A stretch of 63,617 nucleotides of DNA from Alistipes sp. (GTDB lineage Bacteria > Bacteroidota > Bacteroidia > Bacteroidales > Rikenellaceae): NCBI GenBank assembly GCA_029060215.1, contig JAIDUK010000040.1, positions 1-63,617 of the forward strand, read 5' to 3'. Numbering within the stretch: the stretch's first letter is position 1; each line of letters starts with the position of its first letter. The notes below the pieces were generated by a model. That model worked only from the letters and a program-made list of their open reading frames with translations, was not told the origin of the DNA and did no database searches. Below are positions 34,666-42,967 of this stretch, in pieces. The translations under genes and the position numbers were made by a program.

Positions 34666-36951
34666 TTAGAATCTTACCGTCACGTTGGCCAGCACGTGCA
34701 GCGGGGCCTGCGGGAAGTAGAAGGCCGCATCGACGCGCTGCCCGTCGGACATGTAGGAGTAGCCGTAGCCGTTGCTCTCGTACTTTTGGTCGAACAGGTT
34801 GTAGAGCGTCGCTCCGAAGCGTACGCTTCGCGACTTGCCCGTGCGCAGGGTGTAGCCGAGGTTGAGGTCGGTGACGCAGTAACCGTCCATCGAAAGCCGG
34901 TCGATCTCTTCGTTGGTGAAATATTGTTTGCTCACGTAGCGCGTGCGCAGCACGGCCTCGAAGCCCCGTGCGTGGAAGTCGAGGAAGGCCCCGGCGATCC
35001 ATTCGGGCGAGTAGGAGAGGGTCTTGGAGCCGAGGTCCCGGCCGTAGGTCGGGCTGTCGGCCAGCCGGTCGACATAGTGGCGCAGCCGGTTGCGGCTCCA
35101 CGTGGCGTTGCCCCCGAGGGTGAACCAGTGCGTGGCCTGCCATGCGGCCGTCAGCTCGACGCCGTAGCGGTAGCTGTCGGGGATGTTGATGTTCAGGGCG
35201 TCGCCGCCGTCGTTGACCATGCCCGTGGGCACCAGCTGGTCCTTGTACTGCATGTAGTAGAGGTTGGCCCCCACGGTGAGCCGCGGCGCGCGGTAGGTGT
35301 AGCCCAGTTCGTAGTCGTAGAGCCGTTCGGACGACGGGTAGCTGTCGTCGCCCGAGAACATGTAGCGGTCGGTGAAATCGTTGCGCGTGGGTTCCTTCTG
35401 CGCGATGGCGAACGAGGCGTAGAGCATGTGCCGCCGGGCGAAGGCATAGCTCAGGCCCACGTGCGGGTTGACGAAATGGTATTGTTTGTCGACATCGATC
35501 GGTTGCATCCGGCCGAGGTTCCAGTCGTAGTTGTCGTTGGTGCCCCATGCCTTGTAGCTCACATAGCGGTATTGCAGGTCGGCGTAGAGGTTGAGCCCCT
35601 CGGCCACGGTCCAGTTGGCGCGGGCGAAGAGGTTGGCGTCGTGTTTGTCCACGTCGTTGTCGTACCAGCGGCCGCCGATGGCCGAGGGCTCCATGCCGTC
35701 CACCCAGTCGAGCGTGCCCCAGTGGGGGCAGCTGTAGTAGCTGTACGATGCGCCGAAGGTGAGGTCGAGCCGCCGAGAGACGTAGTTCGCCGCCACGTTG
35801 GCGCCGCCCAGATGGTTGCGCATGATCTTTTCGCGGATCAGGTCGGCCTGCTCCGGACCTTCGAGGTTGTCGTAGCCCATGATCCATGCGTCGTCCTTAT
35901 ACTGCTTGTAGAATCCGTAGCCGTAGGTGTAGAACCCCGTGGCGTTCATCGACCAGCGGTCGTTGAAACGGTGGCTCAGCAGCAGCTGGTTGTTGATTTG
36001 CAGGTAGTTGTCGGTCTGGTCGGCATAGTAGTCCACGTGCGAGCCGTCGGCCAGCACGAACGGCCCGTCCGAAGTGTAGTATTGTCCGCTGTCGTGGTAG
36101 CGGCGCCCGTAGCGCTCCATGTCTTCGCGCGAGACTCCGTTGTAGGTCAGGTAGGTCTTGCTTTTGCCGCCGAACGACACCAGCTTGAGCATCGTGTTGC
36201 CGCTGTAATAGCCTGCCTGAAACATGTAGGACTTGAGGTCGGTGGCGCCGCGGTCGATGTAGCCGTCCGAACCGATGTGGGTGAGCCGCGCATCGAGCGC
36301 CCAATGGCCGCCCAGCAGGCCCGAGGAGAGCTGCACCGCTTGTTTGTTGGTGTTGTACGAACCGTAGGAGAGCGACGCCGAACCCCCGAACCGGGTCGGC
36401 AGCGCTTCGGTGGTCATGTTGACGGCGCCGCCGAAAGCTCCGGTGCCGTTGGTCGAGATGCCGGCGCCGCGCTGGATCTGCATGTCGCCCACGGCCGAAA
36501 TCAGGTCGGGGGTGTCGTACCAGTACATCGAATGCGAATCGGGGTTGTTCATCGCCACGCCGTTGATCGTAACGTTGAGCCGCGAAGCGTCCGTGCCGCG
36601 CAGGCGCACCGACGTGCCGCCTATGCCTATGCCGGTTTCGTTGGTGGCGATCATCGACGGCGAGAGAGCCAGCAGCGAGGGGATGTCGTAGCCGAAGTTG
36701 TTGCGGGCGATCTCTTCGCGCGTGAGCTGCGAATAAGCCACGGGGGTCGATTCGGTGGCCCGGGTGGCCGTCACCTCGATCTCTTGCAGCCGGTACATGC
36801 GCAGCGAATCGTCCGCAGGGAGCGTTTCGGCGCTCCGCTCCGTGCGGATTCCGTGCTCCGGCGACTCTCCGTTGCCGCTTTGAGTGCCGTTGCCGGCGGT
36901 TGCGGCACCGCACAATGCGAGCGCCGCCATGGGTAGCAGATACCTTTTCAT
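34666..36951 (-). CDS. TonB-dependent outer-membrane receptor, probable thiamine uptake
   Basis: A 761-aa protein with a signal peptide (MKRYLLPMAALALCGAATAG). The plug domain begins at about residue 55 (LQEIEVTATRATESTPVAYSQLTREEI) and contains GGTSVRLRGTDASRLNVTINGV. A 22-strand barrel ends in the terminal Phe (NVTVRF). It lacks the carboxypeptidase-D-like prefix of SusC proteins. A TPP riboswitch in its leader and pnuC downstream identify it as the thiamine receptor predicted in Bacteroidetes (OMR1 type). High-affinity import would need TonB-ExbBD encoded elsewhere. Confidence 0.88.
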   Translation of the reverse strand: MKRYLLPMAALALCGAATAGNGTQSGNGESPEHGIRTERSAETLPADDSLRMYRLQEIEVTATRATESTPVAYSQLTREEIARNNFGYDIPSLLALSPSMIATNETGIGIGGTSVRLRGTDASRLNVTINGVAMNNPDSHSMYWYDTPDLISAVGDMQIQRGAGISTNGTGAFGGAVNMTTEALPTRFGGSASLSYGSYNTNKQAVQLSSGLLGGHWALDARLTHIGSDGYIDRGATDLKSYMFQAGYYSGNTMLKLVSFGGKSKTYLTYNGVSREDMERYGRRYHDSGQYYTSDGPFVLADGSHVDYYADQTDNYLQINNQLLLSHRFNDRWSMNATGFYTYGYGFYKQYKDDAWIMGYDNLEGPEQADLIREKIMRNHLGGANVAANYVSRRLDLTFGASYSYYSCPHWGTLDWVDGMEPSAIGGRWYDNDVDKHDANLFARANWTVAEGLNLYADLQYRYVSYKAWGTNDNYDWNLGRMQPIDVDKQYHFVNPHVGLSYAFARRHMLYASFAIAQKEPTRNDFTDRYMFSGDDSYPSSERLYDYELGYTYRAPRLTVGANLYYMQYKDQLVPTGMVNDGGDALNINIPDSYRYGVELTAAWQATHWFTLGGNATWSRNRLRHYVDRLADSPTYGRDLGSKTLSYSPEWIAGAFLDFHARGFEAVLRTRYVSKQYFTNEEIDRLSMDGYCVTDLNLGYTLRTGKSRSVRFGATLYNLFDQKYESNGYGYSYMSDGQRVDAAFYFPQAPLHVLANVTVRF

Positions 36952-37009
36952 GTTGAAACTTTTAGAAAGTTAAAGAACAGAAAAGGGGTATGTGTGTTGA
37001 TTTACGCTT

Positions 37010-37086
37010 TTCCCGGTCTCGGCATTACCCGTCTCCGGTTCTATGGGTATAATCTCAGCCTGATAGTAAGGCACCCCTTCGGAATA
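37010..37086 (-). promoter_or_regulatory. TPP riboswitch (THI element)
   Basis: On the minus strand the conserved TPP aptamer order is present: AGGGGTGCC, then GGCTGAGATTATACCC, then GAACC and GGGTAATGCCG. The pyrimidine-sensing CTGAGA and pyrophosphate-side TAATGCC are intact. It starts just after the promoter TACCTTTG (37094-37101) and ends about 60 nt before the TonB receptor ATG. No clear terminator follows, so translational control is more likely. Ligand binding should switch off thiamine uptake. Confidence 0.9.
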
Positions 37087-37093
37087 TCGGGGG

Positions 37094-37101
37094 CAAAGGT
37101 A
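37094..37101 (-). promoter_or_regulatory. Promoter -7 element for the riboswitch-receptor transcript (TACCTTTG)
   Basis: A perfect TAnnTTTG on the minus strand. The predicted start at about 37087 coincides with the 5' edge of the TPP aptamer. Confidence 0.6.
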
Positions 37102-37173
37102 GAATTAAAAATCAAGAATTGAAAATCAAGAACCATCTTTTCTTCCGAGGACGGCTGCTTCGTCAACTCTGTT

Positions 37174-37189
37174 GCTAAAACGTTTTAGC
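37174..37189. repeat. Palindrome GCTAAAACGTTTTAGC
   Basis: A 16-bp perfect palindrome identical to 23349-23364. It lies in the gap between the riboswitch promoter and the end of xylE. The remaining gap (37102-37173) holds only AT-rich repeat units (AATTAAAAATCAAGAATTG). Confidence 0.6.
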
Positions 37190-37211
37190 AGCCTGCGGCT
37201 GCCGGTCCGGG

Positions 37212-37266
37212 CATTCCCGGCCGAAAAAACATCCGGACATTCCCGGCCGAAAAAAAACATTCCGGA
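37212..37266. repeat. Two-copy tandem repeat of about 27 bp
   Basis: CATTCCCGGCCGAAAAAA occurs twice, each copy followed by CATCCGGA or AACATTCCGGA. It lies downstream of xylE, and its poly-A run gives the T-tract of the xylE terminator. Confidence 0.6.
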
Positions 37267-37284
37267 GCGCTTGGCCCCGAAATG
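37250..37284 (-). terminator. Terminator of the xylose operon
   Basis: On the minus strand CATTTCGGGG and CTCCGGAATG form an 8-of-10 bp stem with a 7-nt loop followed by eight T. It lies 31 bp after the xylE stop. Confidence 0.65.
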
Positions 37285-37314
37285 TTTCGAACGATGGCGG
37301 ATCTGGGTCCGCGC

Positions 37315-38730
37315 TTATTTCTTCCACAGCTGCGACATCTCTTCGAGCGTCTTGCCCTTGGTTTCGGGCACCCAGCGCCATACGAAGATCGCTGAGGCGA
37401 GCGAGACCAGCGCATAGAGGCAGTAGGTGCTGCCGATGCTCCATTCGCTCAGCGAGTGGAAGGTCGACGAAACGGCGAAGTTCGAAATCCATTGCGCCGC
37501 CACGGCTATGGCCACGGCCTGCGAACGGATGGTGTTGGGGAAGATTTCGGCGATCAGCACCCAGCAGATCGGGCCCCACGACATCATGAACGACGCCGTG
37601 TAGATGATGATGAAGACCAGCGCCGCCGTGCCGATCGAATCGGTGAACGAGAGCGCCGCGAGCGCCGCCATGCCGATCATCATGCCTGTCGAACCGATGA
37701 TCAGCAGCGGTTTGCGGCCCATCTTGTCGACCGTGAAGATCGCCACCACCGTGAAGATGATGTTCACCACGCCCATCACCACCGTCTGCATCATCGAGGC
37801 GTCGCCCGACGCACCCATGTTCTCGAAGATGCGGGGTGCATAGTAGAGCACCACGTTGATGCCCACGGCCTGCTGGAAGAACGACAGCAGAATGCCGATG
37901 ACGATGACCGCTGCGCCGTAGGTGAAGAGTTTTTCGCGTTTCTCGTGGACCGTAGCCTTGATGTCGTCCAATATGGCGCGGGCTTCGGCTTCGCCGTTGA
38001 TATGGGCGAGGATCGAGTAGGCTTTTTCGTCGCGGCCGCGGAGCGCCAGAAAACGCGGCGTCTCGGGGATGAAGAGCACCAGCAGCCCGAACAGCCCGGC
38101 CGGGAAGGCTTCGCTGACGAACATCCGGCGCCAGCCGATGGCGTTCATGGCCGTCTGTACGGCTTCCGAGGTCTCGCCCAGCGAATCGCGGATCAGGTAG
38201 TTGACGAAGTAGACCACCAGCATGCCGAAGATGATGGCGAACTGGTTGCACGAGACGAGCGTGCCGCGGATCTTCGCAGGCGATATCTCGGCGATGTACA
38301 TGGGGCATACGGCCGAAGCCAGACCCACGCCTATGCCGCCCAGTATGCGGTAGAAGTTGAAGACCACGAGCAGCGTCTGCGAGGCTTGGCCGTAGGGCAG
38401 GATGCCGCTTTCGGGGCACCACGAGCCGAGGGCCGAGACGAAGAAGAGCACCGCCGCCGTCAGCAGCGAGCGTTTGCGGCCCAGCCGCGAGGCCAGCAGG
38501 CCCGATATCGCGCCGCCGATGACGCAGCCCAGCAGGGCGCTCGACGCCGTGAATCCGTGCCAGCCCGAGGTGTAGAGGTCGCCCAGACCGTTGCGGAAGA
38601 AGTTTTCGAGGGCTTTTTCGGCGCCCGACACCACGGCGGTGTCGTAGCCGAAGAGCAGTCCGCCGATGATCGCCACCAGTACGATGGAGAGCAGATAGGC
38701 GCGGCTGCCGCGTTCGTTGGTTGAAGTCAT
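37315..38730 (-). CDS. xylE: D-xylose:proton symporter (XylE, sugar porter MFS)
   Basis: A 471-aa protein with twelve helices. Sugar-porter signatures are GLLFGYDTAVVSGAEKAL, RILGGIGVGLASAVCPMYIAEISPAKIRG, PETPRFL, the QQxxGIN motif in FFQQAVGINVVLYYAP, and the closing PETKGKTLEEM. It follows xylB and xylA on the same strand, so xylose is the natural substrate. It is last in the operon, 79 bp after xylA with a hairpin in the gap. Confidence 0.92.
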   Translation of the reverse strand: MTSTNERGSRAYLLSIVLVAIIGGLLFGYDTAVVSGAEKALENFFRNGLGDLYTSGWHGFTASSALLGCVIGGAISGLLASRLGRKRSLLTAAVLFFVSALGSWCPESGILPYGQASQTLLVVFNFYRILGGIGVGLASAVCPMYIAEISPAKIRGTLVSCNQFAIIFGMLVVYFVNYLIRDSLGETSEAVQTAMNAIGWRRMFVSEAFPAGLFGLLVLFIPETPRFLALRGRDEKAYSILAHINGEAEARAILDDIKATVHEKREKLFTYGAAVIVIGILLSFFQQAVGINVVLYYAPRIFENMGASGDASMMQTVVMGVVNIIFTVVAIFTVDKMGRKPLLIIGSTGMMIGMAALAALSFTDSIGTAALVFIIIYTASFMMSWGPICWVLIAEIFPNTIRSQAVAIAVAAQWISNFAVSSTFHSLSEWSIGSTYCLYALVSLASAIFVWRWVPETKGKTLEEMSQLWKK

Positions 38731-38761
38731 TGGTTTCGAGGTTGGTGTGTGTGAAAAAAAT

Positions 38762-38792
38762 GTCGGCCGGCGCTGGTCGGGCGTCGGCCGAC
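38762..38792 (-). other. Intercistronic hairpin xylA-xylE
   Basis: GTCGGCCG (38762-38769) and CGGCCGAC (38785-38792) form a perfect 8-bp stem without a T-tract. It may act as an RNA processing or stability element setting different levels of XylA and XylE. Confidence 0.5.
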
Positions 38793-38809
38793 GGGTATGC
38801 GGGAATTTT

Positions 38810-40120
38810 TTAGATATACATGTTCACGATGGCTTCGTAGAGCTCCTGCTTGCCGCTGTGCTGCACGGGTTCGTGCGTGCGGGCGTATTCGGCCACCTGT
38901 TCCAGCGTCAGCTTGCCTTCTTCGAAAGCCTTGCCTTCGCCCTTGTCGTAGGAGGCGTAGCGCTCGGCGAGCATCTTCTCGTAGGGCGAGTTCTCCAGCA
39001 GGTCGGCAGCGATGAGCAGCGCACGGGCCATGACGTCCATCGCTGCGATGTGGGCGATGAAGAGGTCTTCCGGATCGGTCGAGTTGCGGCGCGTCTTGGC
39101 GTCGAAGTTGGTGCCGCCGCCTTGCAGACCGCCGCCGCGGACGATGACCATCATCGCCTGCACCATTTCATAGAGGTCGATGGGGAACTGGTCGGTGTCC
39201 CAGCCGTTCTGGTAGTCGCCGCGGTTGGCGTCGATCGAGCCCAGCATGCCCGCGTCGACGGCGCATTGCAGTTCGTGTTCGAAGGTGTGGCCCGCCAGCG
39301 TGGCGTGGTTCACCTCGATGTTGACCTTGAAATCCTTGTCCAGACCGTGGGCGCGCAGGAAGCCTACGACCGTCTCGGTGTCGACGTCGTACTGGTGCTT
39401 CATCGGTTCCATGGGCTTGGGTTCGATCAGGAAGTTGCCCTTGAAGCCTTTCGAGCGGGCATAGTCGCGGGCCATGGTCAGCATCCGGGCCATGTGTTCC
39501 TTCTCGCGCTTCATGTCGGTGTTGAGCAGCGACATGTAGCCTTCGCGGCCGCCCCAGAAGACGTAGTTTTCGCCGCCCAGCTCGATGGTGGCGTCGATGG
39601 CGTTCTTGATCTGAAGCATCGCGCGGGCCGCCGTGTCGAAGTCGGGGTTGGTCGAGGCGCCGTTCATGTAGCGGCCGTTCGAGAAGACGTTGGCCGTGCC
39701 CCACAGCAGTTTGATGCCCGTCTCGGCCTGCTTCTGCTTGGCGTAGGCGACGATCTCCTTGAGGTTGGCCTCATACTTGGCCGGATCGGGGTCTTCGTCT
39801 ACGAGGTCTACGTCGTGGAAGCAGTAGTATTCGATGCCCATCTTCTGCATGAACTCGAATCCGGCGTCCATCTTGGCCTTGGCGCGTTCGACGGGGTCGG
39901 CCGCTTCGTTCCACGGGAATTTCTTCGTGCCGCCGCCGAACTGGTCGCCGCCCTCGGCGCAGAGGGTGTGCCACCACGCCATCGAGAAGCGCAGCCAGTC
40001 TTTCATCTTGCGTCCCTTGACCACGCGTTCGGGTTCGTAGTAGCGGAATGCCATCGGGTTCTTCGAGGCCGCGCCCTCGAAAGCGATTTTGCCCACGGTG
40101 GGGAAATAGGTCTTTGCCAT
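38810..40120 (-). CDS. xylA: Xylose isomerase
   Basis: A metal-dependent TIM-barrel enzyme converting D-xylose to D-xylulose, 436 aa (class II length). Active-site HDVD ([12 protein letters not shown]), VFWGGREGY, the [13 protein letters not shown] region (seen as [13 protein letters not shown]) and [17 protein letters not shown] (here [16 protein letters not shown]) are all present. It is the second enzyme gene of the xylose operon, after xylB. The operon order xylR-xylB-xylA-xylE follows the pathway. Confidence 0.96.
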   Translation of the reverse strand: MAKTYFPTVGKIAFEGAASKNPMAFRYYEPERVVKGRKMKDWLRFSMAWWHTLCAEGGDQFGGGTKKFPWNEAADPVERAKAKMDAGFEFMQKMGIEYYCFHDVDLVDEDPDPAKYEANLKEIVAYAKQKQAETGIKLLWGTANVFSNGRYMNGASTNPDFDTAARAMLQIKNAIDATIELGGENYVFWGGREGYMSLLNTDMKREKEHMARMLTMARDYARSKGFKGNFLIEPKPMEPMKHQYDVDTETVVGFLRAHGLDKDFKVNIEVNHATLAGHTFEHELQCAVDAGMLGSIDANRGDYQNGWDTDQFPIDLYEMVQAMMVIVRGGGLQGGGTNFDAKTRRNSTDPEDLFIAHIAAMDVMARALLIAADLLENSPYEKMLAERYASYDKGEGKAFEEGKLTLEQVAEYARTHEPVQHSGKQELYEAIVNMYI

Positions 40121-40179
40121 TGTTGTAAGAGTTTTAGAGTTGTTTTATTGAAAATAGTTCACATTCACGCAGGTTCTTT

Positions 40180-40229
40180 CGCGGGCCCGGCCGGGGCGGT
40201 CGCGCTGCAAGCGCGAGCCGGGCCCCGCG
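40180..40229 (-). other. Strong GC hairpin between xylB and xylA
   Basis: An outer perfect stem GGGCCCGGC/GCCGGGCCC (40183-40191, 40217-40225) encloses an inner stem TCGCGCT/AGCGCGA. It lies in the 175-bp gap and has no T-tract. Segmental mRNA stabilisation to favour xylA is possible. Confidence 0.55.
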
Positions 40230-40276
40230 CCCCGGTGGAACCGGGGAACGGCAGCAGCAGCCGGCGTTTTGAACCT

Positions 40277-40306
40277 GATTCTTAATTTTTCATTTTTAAT
40301 TTTTCA
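40277..40306. repeat. AAAAATTAA-type repeat over the xylB stop codon
   Basis: On the minus strand CTGAAAAATTAAAAATG and AAAAATTAAGAATC. The first unit supplies the last xylB codons (L K N stop). Confidence 0.6.
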
Positions 40307-41783
40307 GTCGGGATTCCAGCGCCTTCTTCCAGCGTTCGTAGGCCGCTTCCAGCGCTTCGCGGTCGGCCGCTTCGGGTTCGATGACTTCGAGCCGGTTGAG
40401 CGACGCGAAAGCCTCTTCGCGCGACTTGTAGAGCCCGGCGCCCAGCGCGGCTCCGCGGGCGGCGCCCAGTGCTCCGTCGGTGTCGAAGAGTTCGATGCGC
40501 GCCCCGGTCAACGTGGCCAGCGTGCGGCGGAAGAGCGGCGAGAGGAAGAGGTTGGCGCGTCCGGCGCGGATGACGTCGGGCCGCAGACCTAAGGAGCGCA
40601 TGATGTCGATGCCGTAGCGGAACGAGCAGGCGATTCCCTCTTGGGCCGCACGGAGCAGGTGGGCCGTCGTGTGGCGGTTGAGGTCGATGCCCTCGATGGC
40701 CGTGCCCGTGCAGCGGTTTTCGAGCATGCGCTCGGCACCGTTGCCGAACGGCAGCATCAGCAGCCCGTCGCAACCCGCAGGGGCCTGTTCGGCCAAGCGG
40801 TTCATTTCGGCATAGTCGATCTGCTCCTGCGCAATGTGGCGGCGCACCCACGAATTGAGGATCCCCGTGCCGTTGATGCAGAGCAGGATGCCGTAGCGGG
40901 GGTTGTCCGCCGTATGGTTGACATGCACGAAGGTGTTGACGCGCGACTGGGGGTCGGCTTTCGGGGTGTCGACCACGCCGTAGACCACACCGCTCGTGCC
41001 GCCCGTGGCTGCGATTTCGCCCGCTTCCATGACGTTGAGCGAAAAGGCGTTGTTGGGCTGGTCGCCCGCGCGGTAGCTGATCGGCGTTCCGGCCGGAATG
41101 CCCAAGGCCGCTTCGGTTTCCGCGTTCGTGCGGCCGCCGATGCCGATCGAGACGCCCGCATCGGGAATCATCGCATGGGGTATGCCGTAGTAGTCGGCCA
41201 CGAAGTCGGCGCGGCGCTCCTCCTTGAAATCCCAGAGTATCTGTTCGGAAAGGCCGCTTTCGGTGGTCGAGATTTCGCCCGAGAGTCGGTAGGCGATGTA
41301 GTCGCCCGGCAGCATGAAACGGTCGATCTTGTCGAAAAGTTGGGGTTCGTTGCGCTTGACCCACGCCAGCTTCGAAGCGGTGAAGTTGCCCGGCGAGTTG
41401 AGCGCATGGCTCAGGCAGAAGTCGCGGCCGATGCCCTCCAGCGCCTCGGCGCCGATCTCCACGGCACGCGAATCGCACCAGATGATCGCCTTGCGCAGCG
41501 GTCGCCCGGCCTTGTCGACGCACACCAGTCCGTGCATCTGGTAGGTGATGCCGATGGCGCACACCTCTTTCAAGGGGTGTGCGGCGCCGATCTTGCCGAT
41601 GCCCTCGGCGGCGTAGCGCCACCACATTTCGGGGTCCTGCTCGGCCCAGCCCGAACGCAGCGCGTCGATGGGCATCTCCTGCGAGGGGTTGGTCGACGAC
41701 GCCACGCAGCGCCCGGTCTCGATGTCCAAAAGCGAAACCTTGACCGACGAAGAACCGATGTCTATGCCTAAAGTAGTTTTCAT
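40296..41783 (-). CDS. xylB: Xylulokinase
   Basis: A FGGY-family kinase phosphorylating D-xylulose to xylulose 5-phosphate, 495 aa. It starts MKTTLGIDIGSSSVKVSLLD with the phosphate-1 loop. MHGLVCVDKAGRPLRKAIIWCDSRA is the sugar-binding region, and GGTSGVVYG and LMLPFGNGAERM are in the second domain. It lies 18 bp after the regulator gene and upstream of xylA. Its stop codon is provided by an AT-rich repeat. Confidence 0.93.
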   Translation of the reverse strand: MKTTLGIDIGSSSVKVSLLDIETGRCVASSTNPSQEMPIDALRSGWAEQDPEMWWRYAAEGIGKIGAAHPLKEVCAIGITYQMHGLVCVDKAGRPLRKAIIWCDSRAVEIGAEALEGIGRDFCLSHALNSPGNFTASKLAWVKRNEPQLFDKIDRFMLPGDYIAYRLSGEISTTESGLSEQILWDFKEERRADFVADYYGIPHAMIPDAGVSIGIGGRTNAETEAALGIPAGTPISYRAGDQPNNAFSLNVMEAGEIAATGGTSGVVYGVVDTPKADPQSRVNTFVHVNHTADNPRYGILLCINGTGILNSWVRRHIAQEQIDYAEMNRLAEQAPAGCDGLLMLPFGNGAERMLENRCTGTAIEGIDLNRHTTAHLLRAAQEGIACSFRYGIDIMRSLGLRPDVIRAGRANLFLSPLFRRTLATLTGARIELFDTDGALGAARGAALGAGLYKSREEAFASLNRLEVIEPEAADREALEAAYERWKKALESRLKN

Positions 41784-41801
41784 GGGTTATCTTGGTGTTT
41801 T

Positions 41802-42548
41802 TCAGTATCTCCAGTTGTTGATGAATCCCAGTCGCATCTTGGCCTTCAGCGCCCGTTTGTAGGCCGTCTTGTCGAACATGTAGTAGCGGGCGGGTTTGTG
41901 GGCCACGCCCTGCTCCTTTTCGTCGGTCAGGATCAGGAAGCCCGAAGCCAGTATCTTCTTGCGGAAATTGCGGTTGTCGATCTCGATGCCCAGCACGGCC
42001 GAATAGAGGTTCTGCAACTCGCGGATGGTGAACTTGCGGGGCAGCAGCTCGAATGCCGCGGGCGACTGCTGCAAGTCGCGGCACAGGTACGACAGCCCGG
42101 CCGAAAGGATCTGCTTGTGGTCCATGGCCAGCCGCTGGATGGACTCGACCTCGACCCACTGGGCCCGTTTCTCGGTGGTGTAGGCGATCACGCGGCGGTC
42201 GAGCTTGACCAGCGCATAGTAGCCCACCGTCACCACGCGTTCGGTGCGGATGCCGTGGCTGCGGTTGATCCACTCCAGCTCCTTGCCCGTCACACGGCCG
42301 GGGTCGGAGAAGATCTCCATCTGCTTGAGGTAGATTTCGCGCAGGCCCGTCGCTTCGGCCAACACCCGGCTGGCGGCCGCGGGCAGGGTCTCGTTTTCCT
42401 GAATCATGGCGCCCGGCAGCTTCAGCCGGTCCAGATGGGTCTCGGGGTCGTAGTCGCGCCGTTCGACGAGCAGCGCCTTGAGCGAACGGCCGTCGAACCC
42501 GAATACGACGCAGTCGACCGAAAGCGATTGGTTCATCTGGACGGACAT
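41802..42548 (-). CDS. Nudix-type (NrtR/AraR-like) transcriptional regulator of xylose use
   Basis: A 248-aa protein. The N-terminal Nudix fold (SVDCVVFGFDGRSLKALLVERRDYDPETHLDRLKLPGA) has a degenerate Nudix box: GAMIQENETLPAAASRVLAEATGL lacks the REUxEE core, so it should bind rather than hydrolyse its ligand. The C-terminal winged helix (FTIRELQNLYSAVLGIEIDNRNFRKKILASGFL) binds DNA. Similar Bacteroides proteins (BtAraR, XylR) regulate pentose operons. It heads the xylose operon and a palindrome lies in its own promoter, suggesting autoregulation. Confidence 0.85.
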   Translation of the reverse strand: MSVQMNQSLSVDCVVFGFDGRSLKALLVERRDYDPETHLDRLKLPGAMIQENETLPAAASRVLAEATGLREIYLKQMEIFSDPGRVTGKELEWINRSHGIRTERVVTVGYYALVKLDRRVIAYTTEKRAQWVEVESIQRLAMDHKQILSAGLSYLCRDLQQSPAAFELLPRKFTIRELQNLYSAVLGIEIDNRNFRKKILASGFLILTDEKEQGVAHKPARYYMFDKTAYKRALKAKMRLGFINNWRY

Positions 42549-42581
42549 GATCGGCAGGGCAGGTTGGTTTGGTTGCGATTG

Positions 42582-42612
42582 TAAAATTAAGCAAAATTTT
42601 TGCGAAAAACAA
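42582..42612 (-). promoter_or_regulatory. Xylose operon promoter with central palindrome
   Basis: On the minus strand TTG (42610-42612), a 20-bp spacer, then TAATTTTA (42582-42589, one mismatch to TAnnTTTG). A 13-bp near-palindrome GCAAAAATTTTGC (42591-42603) fills the spacer and is a good operator candidate for the Nudix regulator. Confidence 0.5.
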
Positions 42613-42742
42613 TCCTTAGTGTCCGATTTACGCTAAGCGCCGTCCGCTTCGCCTTGGAGCGTCGGTCCGACCCCGGTTGCGATAGGGTGGGTTTTACGCT
42701 AACTGTTTAGGAGAAACGATAAGGTGAACGAGAAATGCGAAA

Positions 42743-42780
42743 AGTCATTCTGAGGAGCATGGCGACGAAGAATCTGTTCC
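42743..42780. repeat. Dispersed GTCATTCTGAG element, short copy
   Basis: AGTCATTCTGAGGAGCAT...CGACGAAGAATCTG, a half element of the family at 18622. The rest of the 42613-42967 gap holds a few GTGAAA-like units, TTTTAGC half-palindromes at 42812-42848 and a terminator; no gene is seen. Confidence 0.6.
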
Positions 42781-42811
42781 CGAAGTGAAAAGCCGAGGTG
42801 AAGAGAGCTGT

Positions 42812-42848
42812 GTTAAATCGTTTTAGCAAGCTGCGGAATCGTTTTAGC
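42812..42848. repeat. Degenerate GCTAAAACGTTTTAGC copies
   Basis: GTTAAATCGTTTTAGC (42812-42827) and AATCGTTTTAGC (about 42837-42848) keep one half of the palindrome found at 23349 and 37174. Confidence 0.45.
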
Positions 42849-42900
42849 AGAGCGTGCTGCGCCGAACGAAGCGCGAGAGTCGGCGTTGGACGGCGATACG

Positions 42901-42927
42901 AAAAAAGAGAACCTCGGGGGTTCTCCT
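42901..42927 (-). terminator. Terminator of gltX-galM
   Basis: On the minus strand GAGAACC and GGTTCTC form a perfect 7-bp stem with a 5-nt loop followed by TTTTTT. It lies about 40 bp after the galM stop. Confidence 0.8.
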
Positions 42928-42967
42928 TTTACTTGGATTTCGGTTGATTTCGGCTGCTTCTCGCCGC

